From positions 1-25,970 of the forward strand of contig JAUQYB010000069.1 in the NCBI GenBank assembly GCA_030837825.1: DNA of 25,970 nucleotides, in the 5' to 3' direction. Shown one piece after another: positions 6,413 to 13,066 of this stretch. The stretch comes from Albidovulum sp. (lineage in GTDB: Bacteria > Pseudomonadota > Alphaproteobacteria > Rhodobacterales > Rhodobacteraceae). A program made the translations under genes and the position numbers. The notes beneath the pieces are model-generated. The model saw only the letters and a program-made list of their open reading frames with translations, was not told the DNA's origin and made no database searches. Numbering within the stretch: position 1 is the first letter of the stretch; every line of letters starts with the position of its first letter.

Positions 6413-9400
6413 ATGACCGAATTCAGGAAGATCCTTGTCGCCAACCGGGGTGAGATCGCCATCCGCGTGATGCGGGCGGCGACCGAGCTCGGCAAGCGGA
6501 CGGTCGCGGTCTACGCCGAGGAGGACAAGCTTTCGCTCCACCGCTTCAAGGCCGACGAGGCCTACCGGATCGGCGCGGGGCTGGGACCCGTCGCGGCCTA
6601 TCTCTCGATCCCCGAGATCATCCGGGTGGCGAAGGACTGCGGCGCCGACGCGATCCATCCGGGCTACGGGCTTCTGTCGGAGAACCCCGACTTCGTCGAG
6701 GCCTGCGACGCCGCCGGCATCACCTTCATCGGCCCGAAGGCCGAGACGATGCGCGCGCTTGGCGACAAGGCCAGCGCCCGGCAGGTGGCGATCGCCGCCG
6801 GGGTGCCGGTGATCCCGGCGACCGGGGTGCTGGGCGAGGATTTCGAGGCGATCAAGAAGGAAGCCGCCGAGATCGGCTATCCGCTGATGCTCAAGGCAAG
6901 CTGGGGCGGCGGCGGGCGGGGGATGCGGCCGATCAACGGGCCGGAGGAACTGGTCGAGAAGGTCCGCGAGGGGCGGCGCGAGGCCGAGGCCGCCTTCGGC
7001 AACGGCGAGGGCTATCTGGAAAAGATGATTCTCCGCGCCCGCCATGTCGAGGTGCAGATCCTCGGCGACCGGCACGGCAGCATCTACCACCTCTACGAAC
7101 GCGACTGCACCGTGCAGCGCCGCAACCAGAAGGTCGTCGAACGCGCCCCGGCGCCCTATCTGAGCGAGGCGCAGCGGGCGGAGATTTGCGAGCTTGGCCG
7201 GCGCATCTGCGCCCATGTCGGCTATGAATGCGCGGGAACGGTCGAGTTCCTGATGGATATGGAGTCAGAGCGCTTCTACTTCATCGAGGTCAACCCCCGC
7301 GTCCAGGTCGAGCACACCGTCACCGAGGAGGTCACGGGCATCGACATCGTCCAGGCGCAGATCAAGATCGCCGAGGGCAAGACGCTGGCCGAGGCGACCG
7401 GCGTCGCCGGCCAAGAGGACATCCGGCTGCGCGGCCATGCGCTCCAGTGCCGGGTCACCACCGAGGACCCGCAGAACAACTTCATCCCCGACTACGGCCG
7501 GATCACCGCCTACCGCTCGGCCACCGGGATGGGCATACGGCTCGACGGCGGCACCGCCTATGCGGGGGGCGTGATCACCCGCTACTACGATTCGCTTCTG
7601 GTCAAGGTCACCGCCTGGGCGCCGACGCCCGCGCAGGCGATCGCGCGGATGGACCGGGCGCTGAGAGAGTTCCGCATCCGCGGCGTCTCGACCAACATCG
7701 ACTTCGTCATCAACCTCCTGAAGCACCCGACGTTCCTGTCGAATACCTATACGACCAAGTTCATCGACACGACGCCCGCGCTCTTCGCGTTCAGGAAGCG
7801 CCGCGACCGGGCGACCAAGATCCTGACCTACATCGCCGACATCACCGTGAACGGCCACCCCGAGACGGCGGGCCGGCCGAAGCCGCCGGCCGAGGCGCGG
7901 GCGCCGAAGCCGCCGGCGCTGCGCGCCGCGCCGGCGGAGGGCACGCGGAACCTGCTGGAGGAGAAGGGTCCGCAGGCGGTGGCGGACTGGATGGCGGCCG
8001 AGAAGAAGCTGCTCATCACCGACACGACGATGCGCGACGGGCACCAGAGCCTTCTGGCCACGCGGATGCGCTCGCTCGACATGATCAAGGTGGCGCCGGC
8101 CTATGCGGCGAACCTGGCCGGGCTTTTCAGCGTCGAATGCTGGGGGGGCGCCACCTTCGACGTGGCCTACCGGTTCCTGCAGGAATGCCCCTGGCAGCGG
8201 CTCCGCGACCTGCGGGCCGCGATGCCCAACCTGATGACGCAGATGCTGCTCCGCGGCTCGAACGGGGTGGGCTATACCAACTACCCCGACAACGTGGTGC
8301 GAGAGTTCGTCCGCCAGGCGGCGGCGACCGGGATCGACGTCTTCCGCGTCTTCGACAGCCTCAACTGGGTCGAGAACATGCGCGTGGCGATGGACGCGGT
8401 GATCGCGGAGGGCAAGGTCTGCGAGGCGGCGATCTGCTACACCGGCGACATCCTGAACCCCGACCGGGCGAAATACGACCTGGCCTACTATGTCAGCATG
8501 GGCAAGGCGCTGAAGGGCGCCGGGGCGCATGTGCTGGGGCTGAAGGACATGGCGGGTCTTCTCAAACCCGCCTCGGCGCGGGTGCTGTTCAAGGCGCTGA
8601 AGGAGGAGGTGGGCCTGCCGATCCACTTCCACACCCACGACACCTCGGGCCTCGCCGGGGCGACGATCCTGGCCGCCGCCGACGCGGGCGTCTCCGCGGT
8701 GGACGCGGCGATGGACGCCTTCTCGGGCGGCACCTCGCAGCCCTGCCTCGGCTCAATCGTCGAGGCGCTGGCGCATACCGGGCGCGACACCGGGCTCGAC
8801 ATTTCCGCGATCCGCGAGATTTCCAACTACTGGGAGGGGGTGCGCCACCAGTACCGGGCCTTCGAATCCGGGCTCGAGGCGCCGGCGTCCGAGGTCTGGC
8901 TGCACGAGATGCCGGGGGGCCAGTTCACCAACCTCAAGGCGCAGGCGCGCAGCCTCGGCCTCGAGGAGCGGTGGCATGAGGTGGCGCAGGCCTATGCCGA
9001 CGCGAACCGGATGTTCGGCGACATCGTCAAGGTCACGCCCTCGTCCAAGGTCGTGGGCGACATGGCGCTGATGATGGTGGCGCAGGGGCTGAGCCGGTCG
9101 CAGGTGGAGGACCCGGCGATCGATGTGGCCTTCCCCGACTCGGTCGTCGACATGCTGAAGGGCAACCTCGGCCAGCCGCCGGGGGGGTGGCCGGAAGCCA
9201 TCCTGCGCAAGGTGCTGAAGGGCGAGAAGCCGAACCTCGAGCGGCCGGGCAAGCATCTCGCGCCGGTCGATCTGGAGGCCACGCGCATCCAGGTGTCGAA
9301 GGACCTGATGGGCTTCACCGTCGACGACGAGGACCTCAACGGCTACCTGATGTATCCCAGGGTCTTCCTCGACTACATGGGCCGCCACCGCATCTATGGC

Positions 9401-9853
9401 CCGGTCCGCACCCTGCCGACACGGACCTTCTTCTACGGTATGGAGCCGGGGGAGGAGATCTCGGCCGAGATCGACCCCGGCAAGACGCTGGAAATCCGCC
9501 TTCAGGCGGTGGGCGAGACCGACGATCAGGGTGAGGTGAAGGTCTTCTTCGAGCTGAACGGGCAACCGCGGGTGATCCGGGTGCCGAACCGGCTGGTCAA
9601 GGCCGCGACCGCCGCCAAGCCCAAGGCGACCGAGGGCAACCCCGCCCATATCGGCGCGCCGATGCCGGGGTCGGTCGCGTCGGTCGCGGTGAAGGAGGGG
9701 CAGAAGGTGCATGCCGGCGACCTTCTTCTCACCATCGAGGCGATGAAGATGGAGACCGGCCTTCATGCCGACCGGCCGGCGACGGTGAAGGCGGTGCATG
9801 TCCATGCCGGCAGCCAGATCGACGCCAAGGACCTCTTGATCGAACTGGAATGA
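6413..9853 (+). CDS. pyc: Pyruvate carboxylase
   Basis: A 1146-residue single-chain pyruvate carboxylase, which makes oxaloacetate from pyruvate, bicarbonate and ATP with a biotin cofactor. Domains in order: biotin carboxylase (about 1-455; KILVANRGEIAIRV, the ATP-grasp glycine-rich loop KASWGGGGRGMR near 160, EVNPRVQVEHTVTEE), the carboxyltransferase barrel (about 530-800; DTTMRDGHQSLLATR, HFHTHDTSG), the tetramerisation/allosteric linker, and a biotinyl domain with EAMKMETG (biotin Lys1112) ending at DLLIELE. The length matches complete alpha4-type enzymes. ATG 6413 has GGGGAGGG just upstream. No frameshift is seen. Confidence 0.97.
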   Translation: MTEFRKILVANRGEIAIRVMRAATELGKRTVAVYAEEDKLSLHRFKADEAYRIGAGLGPVAAYLSIPEIIRVAKDCGADAIHPGYGLLSENPDFVEACDAAGITFIGPKAETMRALGDKASARQVAIAAGVPVIPATGVLGEDFEAIKKEAAEIGYPLMLKASWGGGGRGMRPINGPEELVEKVREGRREAEAAFGNGEGYLEKMILRARHVEVQILGDRHGSIYHLYERDCTVQRRNQKVVERAPAPYLSEAQRAEICELGRRICAHVGYECAGTVEFLMDMESERFYFIEVNPRVQVEHTVTEEVTGIDIVQAQIKIAEGKTLAEATGVAGQEDIRLRGHALQCRVTTEDPQNNFIPDYGRITAYRSATGMGIRLDGGTAYAGGVITRYYDSLLVKVTAWAPTPAQAIARMDRALREFRIRGVSTNIDFVINLLKHPTFLSNTYTTKFIDTTPALFAFRKRRDRATKILTYIADITVNGHPETAGRPKPPAEARAPKPPALRAAPAEGTRNLLEEKGPQAVADWMAAEKKLLITDTTMRDGHQSLLATRMRSLDMIKVAPAYAANLAGLFSVECWGGATFDVAYRFLQECPWQRLRDLRAAMPNLMTQMLLRGSNGVGYTNYPDNVVREFVRQAAATGIDVFRVFDSLNWVENMRVAMDAVIAEGKVCEAAICYTGDILNPDRAKYDLAYYVSMGKALKGAGAHVLGLKDMAGLLKPASARVLFKALKEEVGLPIHFHTHDTSGLAGATILAAADAGVSAVDAAMDAFSGGTSQPCLGSIVEALAHTGRDTGLDISAIREISNYWEGVRHQYRAFESGLEAPASEVWLHEMPGGQFTNLKAQARSLGLEERWHEVAQAYADANRMFGDIVKVTPSSKVVGDMALMMVAQGLSRSQVEDPAIDVAFPDSVVDMLKGNLGQPPGGWPEAILRKVLKGEKPNLERPGKHLAPVDLEATRIQVSKDLMGFTVDDEDLNGYLMYPRVFLDYMGRHRIYGPVRTLPTRTFFYGMEPGEEISAEIDPGKTLEIRLQAVGETDDQGEVKVFFELNGQPRVIRVPNRLVKAATAAKPKATEGNPAHIGAPMPGSVASVAVKEGQKVHAGDLLLTIEAMKMETGLHADRPATVKAVHVHAGSQIDAKDLLIELE

Positions 9854-9878
9854 TCCGGCCCGCGTCCGGCGGCCGCGA

Positions 9879-9897
9879 TTAGCGGATTGTTAGCGGA
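9879..9897 (+). promoter_or_regulatory. Direct repeat TTAGCGGA, 11-bp period
   Basis: TTAGCGGA occurs at 9879-9886 and again at 9890-9897, so the copies fall on the same face of the helix. The pair lies between pyc and the unknown gene at 9938, about 40 bases before its start, where an activator or repressor site could be. No factor can be named. Confidence 0.3.
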
Positions 9898-9937
9898 CGC
9901 GGGCGTAGCGTTACCCCGGGGAATGAAGGGGTGATCC

Positions 9938-10363
9938 ATGAACGATTCAGGTCCGAGGGTCTCAGACCCGGCCACTTTCGAATCCTTCCTCGTGGAGGAT
10001 GTGATCCTGACGCTCGGCAACCTGCGGGGCTCTCTGGGATGGCTCGGCGAGGGCGCCGCGACGGACCGGGCCTGCCTCGTCAGGCTCGACCGGCAGCTCG
10101 CGCTTCTGGAAGACCGGGCACACCGGATGGCGCACGCCCTGCGCGACGCGGCGGCGGCATCCGAACCGGCCAATCTCTTCGCCGCGCCCGATGCCGGGCA
10201 GGCCCGGGGGCAGGATCGGGGGCAGGCCCGGGGGCAGGACCGAGAGCGGGACCGGGCGCCTGATTTCCCCGCGCTCGCCGCCATCGACAGCGCTATCCTC
10301 GATGCGCTTGCCGCCGAGCGGGCAGAGGATGCCCCGCCGGTCTTCCGCAGCCGCCGGGCATGA
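9938..10363 (+). CDS. Unknown 141-aa protein with an 8-residue tandem repeat
   Basis: Family not recognised. The protein has an N-terminal helical part (about 12-75: FESFLVEDVILTLGNLRGSL and LVRLDRQLALLEDRAHRMA, likely coiled or bundled helices), then a hydrophilic linker in which QARGQDRG is repeated, then another short helix. It has no signal peptide, membrane segment or cysteine. The start is well supported (AAGGGG 8 bases before ATG 9938). It stands alone, convergent with the Hint-domain gene. The linker repeat comes from a 24-base tandem duplication. Coding is likely on position, ribosome-binding site and composition, but function is unknown. Confidence 0.7.
   Translation: MNDSGPRVSDPATFESFLVEDVILTLGNLRGSLGWLGEGAATDRACLVRLDRQLALLEDRAHRMAHALRDAAAASEPANLFAAPDAGQARGQDRGQARGQDRERDRAPDFPALAAIDSAILDALAAERAEDAPPVFRSRRA
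10196..10243 (+). repeat. 24-bp tandem duplication within the unknown gene
   Basis: Two adjacent 24-base units, each beginning GGGCAGGCCCGGGGGCAGGA (10196-10219 and 10220-10243), differ only near their ends. The unit is a multiple of three, so the frame is kept and an 8-residue repeat is added. It is probably a slippage product and may vary in number between strains. Confidence 0.85.
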
Positions 10364-10380
10364 GGGCCGGGCGCGGAAAC

Positions 10381-10401
10381 GGCGGGGGTCCGGCCCCCGC
10401 C
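10381..10401. terminator. GC-rich hairpin between convergent genes
   Basis: GGCGGGGG (10381-10388) pairs with CCCCCGCC (10394-10401) around a 5-base loop, in the 59-base gap between the stops of the unknown gene and the Hint-domain gene. There is no T-tract on either side, so it is a weak or Rho-assisted terminator at best. Confidence 0.45.
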
Positions 10402-10422
10402 CGCCGTCCCCCGGCGCAGGGG

Positions 10423-11067
10423 TCAGGCAGCGCGGCCGATCTCGGCCGTGGTCAGCGCGCCTGCGGCGACCAGCGCCAGCATCGCCTGCGCCCGAGCCTC
10501 GTCGAGCACCGTGAAGAAGCCCGCTCCGACGGCGCCCTTCCGCGCCGCCGGGGCCTCGGCCGCGCAGTGGACCAGCGCGCCGGAATTGACGTAGACGATC
10601 TCCTCGCCGGCAAAGCGCAGGGTGATCACCTCGGCCGGGCGGAGGAGCGGGAGGCGGGTGATCCCCGCGTGGCCGGCGAGGGCGGAGGCCGGCAGCAGCG
10701 CGCCTTCGGCCCCCAGCACCTCCTCGGCCACGGCGGAGCTGAGGAAGATATGCTGCCCGGGCAGCAGGCTGAACCCCGAGCAGGTGTCGAGCGCGCCTCC
10801 CGGCACCTCGATGACCTCGATGCCGGCCGCGGGCCAGAGGCGGCGGCGCTCGACTGCGGCCAGGGGGCGGAAGCCGCCGTCCCAGGTCGCCACGCGGGTG
10901 CCCCGGGCAAGCCTTTCGACCGGACGCCAGCCGGACTCGGTCTCGACCAGGCTGCCGGCAAGGATCCCGGCATCGCAGGCATCGGGCTGCCCCTCCGCGG
11001 TCAGACCAGGAAGCGAAAGCGCGATCTTCTCGGCGGCGCGGAAGCTGGTGGCATCTTGCATGAACAT
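10423..11067 (-). CDS. Stand-alone Hint-domain protein (Hint_2 type)
   Basis: A 214-residue protein, most of which is a Hint (Hedgehog/intein) fold as found in many Rhodobacteraceae surface and RTX-type proteins. Recognisable blocks are AGSLVETESGWRPVERLARGTRVATWDGGFRPLAAVERR (about residues 41-79 when read along the protein), the block LLPGQHIFLSS with the conserved His, and a C-terminal VYVNSGALVHC segment. The usual catalytic Cys of self-processing Hint domains (as in CFTAGT) appears replaced: the aligned stretch reads GILAGS, with a Cys only three residues earlier. Self-splicing is therefore doubtful. ATG 11067 has AGGA 10 bases upstream; a second ATG two codons later is possible. No signal peptide is seen and the partner domain is unknown. 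Confidence 0.75.
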   Translation of the reverse strand: MFMQDATSFRAAEKIALSLPGLTAEGQPDACDAGILAGSLVETESGWRPVERLARGTRVATWDGGFRPLAAVERRRLWPAAGIEVIEVPGGALDTCSGFSLLPGQHIFLSSAVAEEVLGAEGALLPASALAGHAGITRLPLLRPAEVITLRFAGEEIVYVNSGALVHCAAEAPAARKGAVGAGFFTVLDEARAQAMLALVAAGALTTAEIGRAA

Positions 11068-11255
11068 GGGTCGTTTCCTTTCGGCTCTGACGCCCCGGGC
11101 TGCACCCTGGGGGCCGGTTCGGTGTGGCGATGGGATCAGTTCGCACCCGGAATTCGCCCATATTTCGACATGATCGGGACAAACTCGTGGCACTATTTCG
11201 CCGCGATCGTAAATCCACCCGCACCGTGGCGGTTTGAACGGCAACGCCACGCCCG

Positions 11256-11271
11256 TTAACCGCGGCCTAAC
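11256..11271. promoter_or_regulatory. CtrA-box-like sequence upstream of the Hint-domain gene
   Basis: TTAA, seven bases, then CTAAC (11256-11271) is one mismatch from the alphaproteobacterial CtrA consensus TTAA-N7-TTAAC. It lies about 190 bases before the Hint gene, in a 284-base gap (11068-11351) that is otherwise without a gene and relatively AT-rich near 11160-11320. Function is inferred only from the match. Confidence 0.25.
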
Positions 11272-11351
11272 CATTTTTCACGACAAAATCATGGACTTGC
11301 GCGGAAAATCTCAACCTGTGAGCGAATCAGGTCGCCCGATCCCGCCGCGAT

Positions 11352-11684
11352 TCAGGACGGCTCCTCCAGCGGCCAGACCTCGACGACGCCGTGGGCGACG
11401 GCACAGGGCGTGTGCGAGACCATCTCGACCGCCTCGGCCAGGTCCGCGGCCTCGATGATCGCGAAGCCCGCCACCGGCAGCGCCGTGGCCATGTAGGCCC
11501 CCTCTGTGGTGCGCAGGCCGCTGTCCTCGGGATTGCGCACCTGCACCGGCGCGCCCGCGACGCCCATCACCGCCCCCTGCCCCTGCAGCTTCGCGTCATG
11601 GGTATGCGCGGCGACCCGCAGCGGGGCCGGGGTGCGGTCGTAGCCCGCCTGGTCGCCATATCCGATGGTCACGGATCTGGGCAT
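11352..11684 (-). CDS. YCII-family (YciI/DGPF-like) protein
   Basis: A 110-residue protein of the YCII-related alpha/beta ferredoxin-like fold. Family features include the N-terminal strand ending IGYGDQAGY, the strand-helix segment VAGFAIIEAADLAEAVEMVSHTPCA and the terminal GVVEVWPLEE. Many relatives read DGPF before the GGF segment; here the place is taken by TTEGAYMATALPV. Such proteins are small dimers of unclear function, some fused or adjacent to ECF sigma factors, but no sigma gene is visible here. ATG 11684 is preceded by GGAAAG with a rather long gap; the frame stays open upstream through repetitive sequence that does not look coded. Confidence 0.8.
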   Translation of the reverse strand: MPRSVTIGYGDQAGYDRTPAPLRVAAHTHDAKLQGQGAVMGVAGAPVQVRNPEDSGLRTTEGAYMATALPVAGFAIIEAADLAEAVEMVSHTPCAVAHGVVEVWPLEEPS

Positions 11685-11698
11685 GGCGCGCTTCTTTC

Positions 11699-11722
11699 CA
11701 GGGTCTGGGCCAGGGTCTGGGC
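11699..11722. repeat. 12-bp tandem duplication
   Basis: CAGGGTCTGGGC occurs twice in direct succession just upstream of the YCII-family gene. It is a simple duplication in a non-coding stretch and could change the spacing of that gene's promoter. Confidence 0.8.
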
Positions 11723-11840
11723 CTAGACTGGCTGACCCCCCCCGCGGCGTGATGGTTCCCGACGGTTCCCCCGGGCGCGTCGGCGGCCACGCCCCGACGC
11801 CCGCCTGCCGGCGATTTTTCCCGTCGCGGCGTTTTTCCAC

Positions 11841-11869
11841 TTGCGGCGGCGCGGCAGGTTTAATACATC
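11841..11869 (+). promoter_or_regulatory. Possible promoter of tRNA-Gly
   Basis: TTGCGG (11841-11846) and TACATC (11864-11869) are separated by 17 bases, and the tRNA begins 17 bases further on. The -35 is reasonable; the -10 is weak, although it sits in a locally AT-rich stretch (TTTAATACAT). Confidence 0.4.
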
Positions 11870-11885
11870 GCCTGCACCCAAGGAT

Positions 11886-11960
11886 GCGGGCGTAGCTCAG
11901 GGGTAGAGCATAACCTTGCCAAGGTTAGGGTCGTGAGTTCGAATCTCATCGCCCGCTCCA
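11886..11960 (+). tRNA. tRNA-Gly (anticodon GCC)
   Basis: A complete cloverleaf with encoded CCA. The acceptor stem is GCGGGCG with CGCCCGC. The D arm runs AGCTC...GAGC. The anticodon stem TAACC/GGTTA encloses loop TTGCCAA with GCC at 11918-11920. The T arm contains GTTCGAATC, the discriminator base is T, and CCA is at 11958-11960. The GCC anticodon reads GGC and GGT codons, and GGC is the main glycine codon in this GC-rich DNA. A terminator hairpin follows at 11988. Confidence 0.97.
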
Positions 11961-11987
11961 GTTCGACAGTATTTTCCAGAGCATGAA

Positions 11988-12009
11988 AAGGCGCCCCGCG
12001 GGGCGCCTT
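11988..12009 (+). terminator. Terminator hairpin after tRNA-Gly
   Basis: AAGGCGCCCC (11988-11997) pairs perfectly with GGGGCGCCTT (12000-12009), a 10-bp stem with a minimal 2-base gap, followed by CTGCC. The strong stem and short T-tail lie 28 bases after the tRNA. Confidence 0.75.
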
Positions 12010-12138
12010 CTGCCTAGATGGGTCGCCGCGTCCGATCGGAACGCTTCCGCTCGGGCAGGATTTGACAGATGTGGCGGCTCCGCCCTTCCTGCCCCATCCC
12101 GGGTTCTTCGGCATAGCAGGGAACCGAAAGGCCGCCCT

Positions 12139-12163
12139 GGAACGATCCATCGCTTCGCGGGTT
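12139..12163 (+). promoter_or_regulatory. EcfG-type (general stress) promoter of ku-ligD
   Basis: GGAAC (12139-12143), 16 bases, then GGTT (12160-12163): the form GGAAC-N16/17-(C)GTT recognised by EcfG-family sigma factors in alphaproteobacteria. It ends 34 bases before the ku ATG, leaving a short leader. A matching element stands at the same distance before the leftward ku unit, which strengthens the call. The first base of the -10 is G rather than the usual C. Confidence 0.55.
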
Positions 12164-12197
12164 GTCGGGAGGCATCGGACGGCAAGAGGCGGAAGAC

Positions 12198-13064
12198 ATG
12201 GCGCCCCGCGCGAACTGGAAGGGCACGCTGAGAGTGGCGGAGGTCACCTGCGCGGTCGGGCTCTACACCGCGGTTTCGACCTCGGAGAGGATCGCCTTCC
12301 ATACCATCAACCGTGCCACCGGCCATCGTGTCCGGCGTGAATTCGTTGATGCCGAGACCGGCAAGCCGGTCGAGCGTGAGGATCAGGTCAAGGGCTATGA
12401 ACTGTCCGAAGGTCAGCATGTCCTCCTCACCGCTGATGAGGTGGCCGCCGCGGTGCCCGAGAGCGACAAGGTGCTGGCGGTCGAGGCCTTCCTGCCCTGC
12501 GGCGGGATCGACGATGTCTATTTCGACAAGCCCTACTACCTGGCCCCCGCAGACCGGCTGGGACAGGAGGCCTTCGCGCTGATCCGCGAGGGGCTGGCGG
12601 CCTCGAAGGTCGCAGCCATCGCGCGGACCGTGCTCTTCCGGCGGGTGCGGACGGTGCTGATCCGCGCCCACGGCCCGGGCCTGGTCGCCACCACGCTGAA
12701 CTTCGACTACGAGGTCCGCCCCGCGGAGGCCGCCTTCGCGGATATTCCGGCGCCGAAGATCGAGGGCGAGATGCTGGATCTGGCGCGTCACATCATCCAG
12801 ACCAAGATGGGCGCTTTCGACCCCGCCGGTTTCGATGACCGCTACGAGGCCGCGCTGGAAGATCTGGTCCGCGCCAAGATCGAGGGCCGCAGCATCGCAC
12901 CCCGCCGCGAGGCGAAGCGCGAGGCGGTGGTCGACCTGATGCAGGCCCTCCGCGAAAGTGCGAAGCTCGGGGCGAACCGCGGGTCGGAACCCGGGACGAA
13001 GCGCGGGTCGGAACCTCGGGCGAAACCAGCCCGCAAGCCGGCGGCAAGGCGCAAGGCGGGTTAG
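12198..13064 (+). CDS. ku: Ku DNA end-binding protein, NHEJ (first copy)
   Basis: A 288-residue bacterial Ku, the homodimeric or heterodimeric ring that binds DNA double-strand ends and recruits LigD. Family features are the start MAPRANWKGTLRVAEVTCAVGLY, FHTINRATGHRVRREFVDAETGKPV, VKGYEL, and the core up to about residue 225. The last 40 residues are a basic tail containing a repeated RGSEP unit (8 residues, twice), which could bind DNA outside the ring. ATG 12198 is chosen from the conserved MAPR start, with AGAGGCGGAAG upstream. ligD starts 2 bases after the stop, so the two are translationally coupled. An EcfG-type promoter precedes it. Confidence 0.95.
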   Translation: MAPRANWKGTLRVAEVTCAVGLYTAVSTSERIAFHTINRATGHRVRREFVDAETGKPVEREDQVKGYELSEGQHVLLTADEVAAAVPESDKVLAVEAFLPCGGIDDVYFDKPYYLAPADRLGQEAFALIREGLAASKVAAIARTVLFRRVRTVLIRAHGPGLVATTLNFDYEVRPAEAAFADIPAPKIEGEMLDLARHIIQTKMGAFDPAGFDDRYEAALEDLVRAKIEGRSIAPRREAKREAVVDLMQALRESAKLGANRGSEPGTKRGSEPRAKPARKPAARRKAG

Positions 13065-13066
13065 AC

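Noticed and set aside
5054..7216. A 720-codon open frame on the minus strand over the hydroxy-acid dehydrogenase and pyc
   Set aside because: Both plus-strand genes are clearly real; the antisense protein is low complexity (Arg/His/Gly/Pro) and spans two genes and a promoter.
7228..8979. A 583-codon plus-strand frame inside pyc
   Set aside because: It is an alternative frame of pyc, with an extremely Arg/Gly/His-rich product and no domain.
11685..11840. N-terminal extension of the YCII-family gene to an upstream start
   Set aside because: The extension is low complexity, includes the 12-bp tandem duplication and Gly/Pro-rich repeats, and is not part of the family; the ATG at 11684 fits the domain start.
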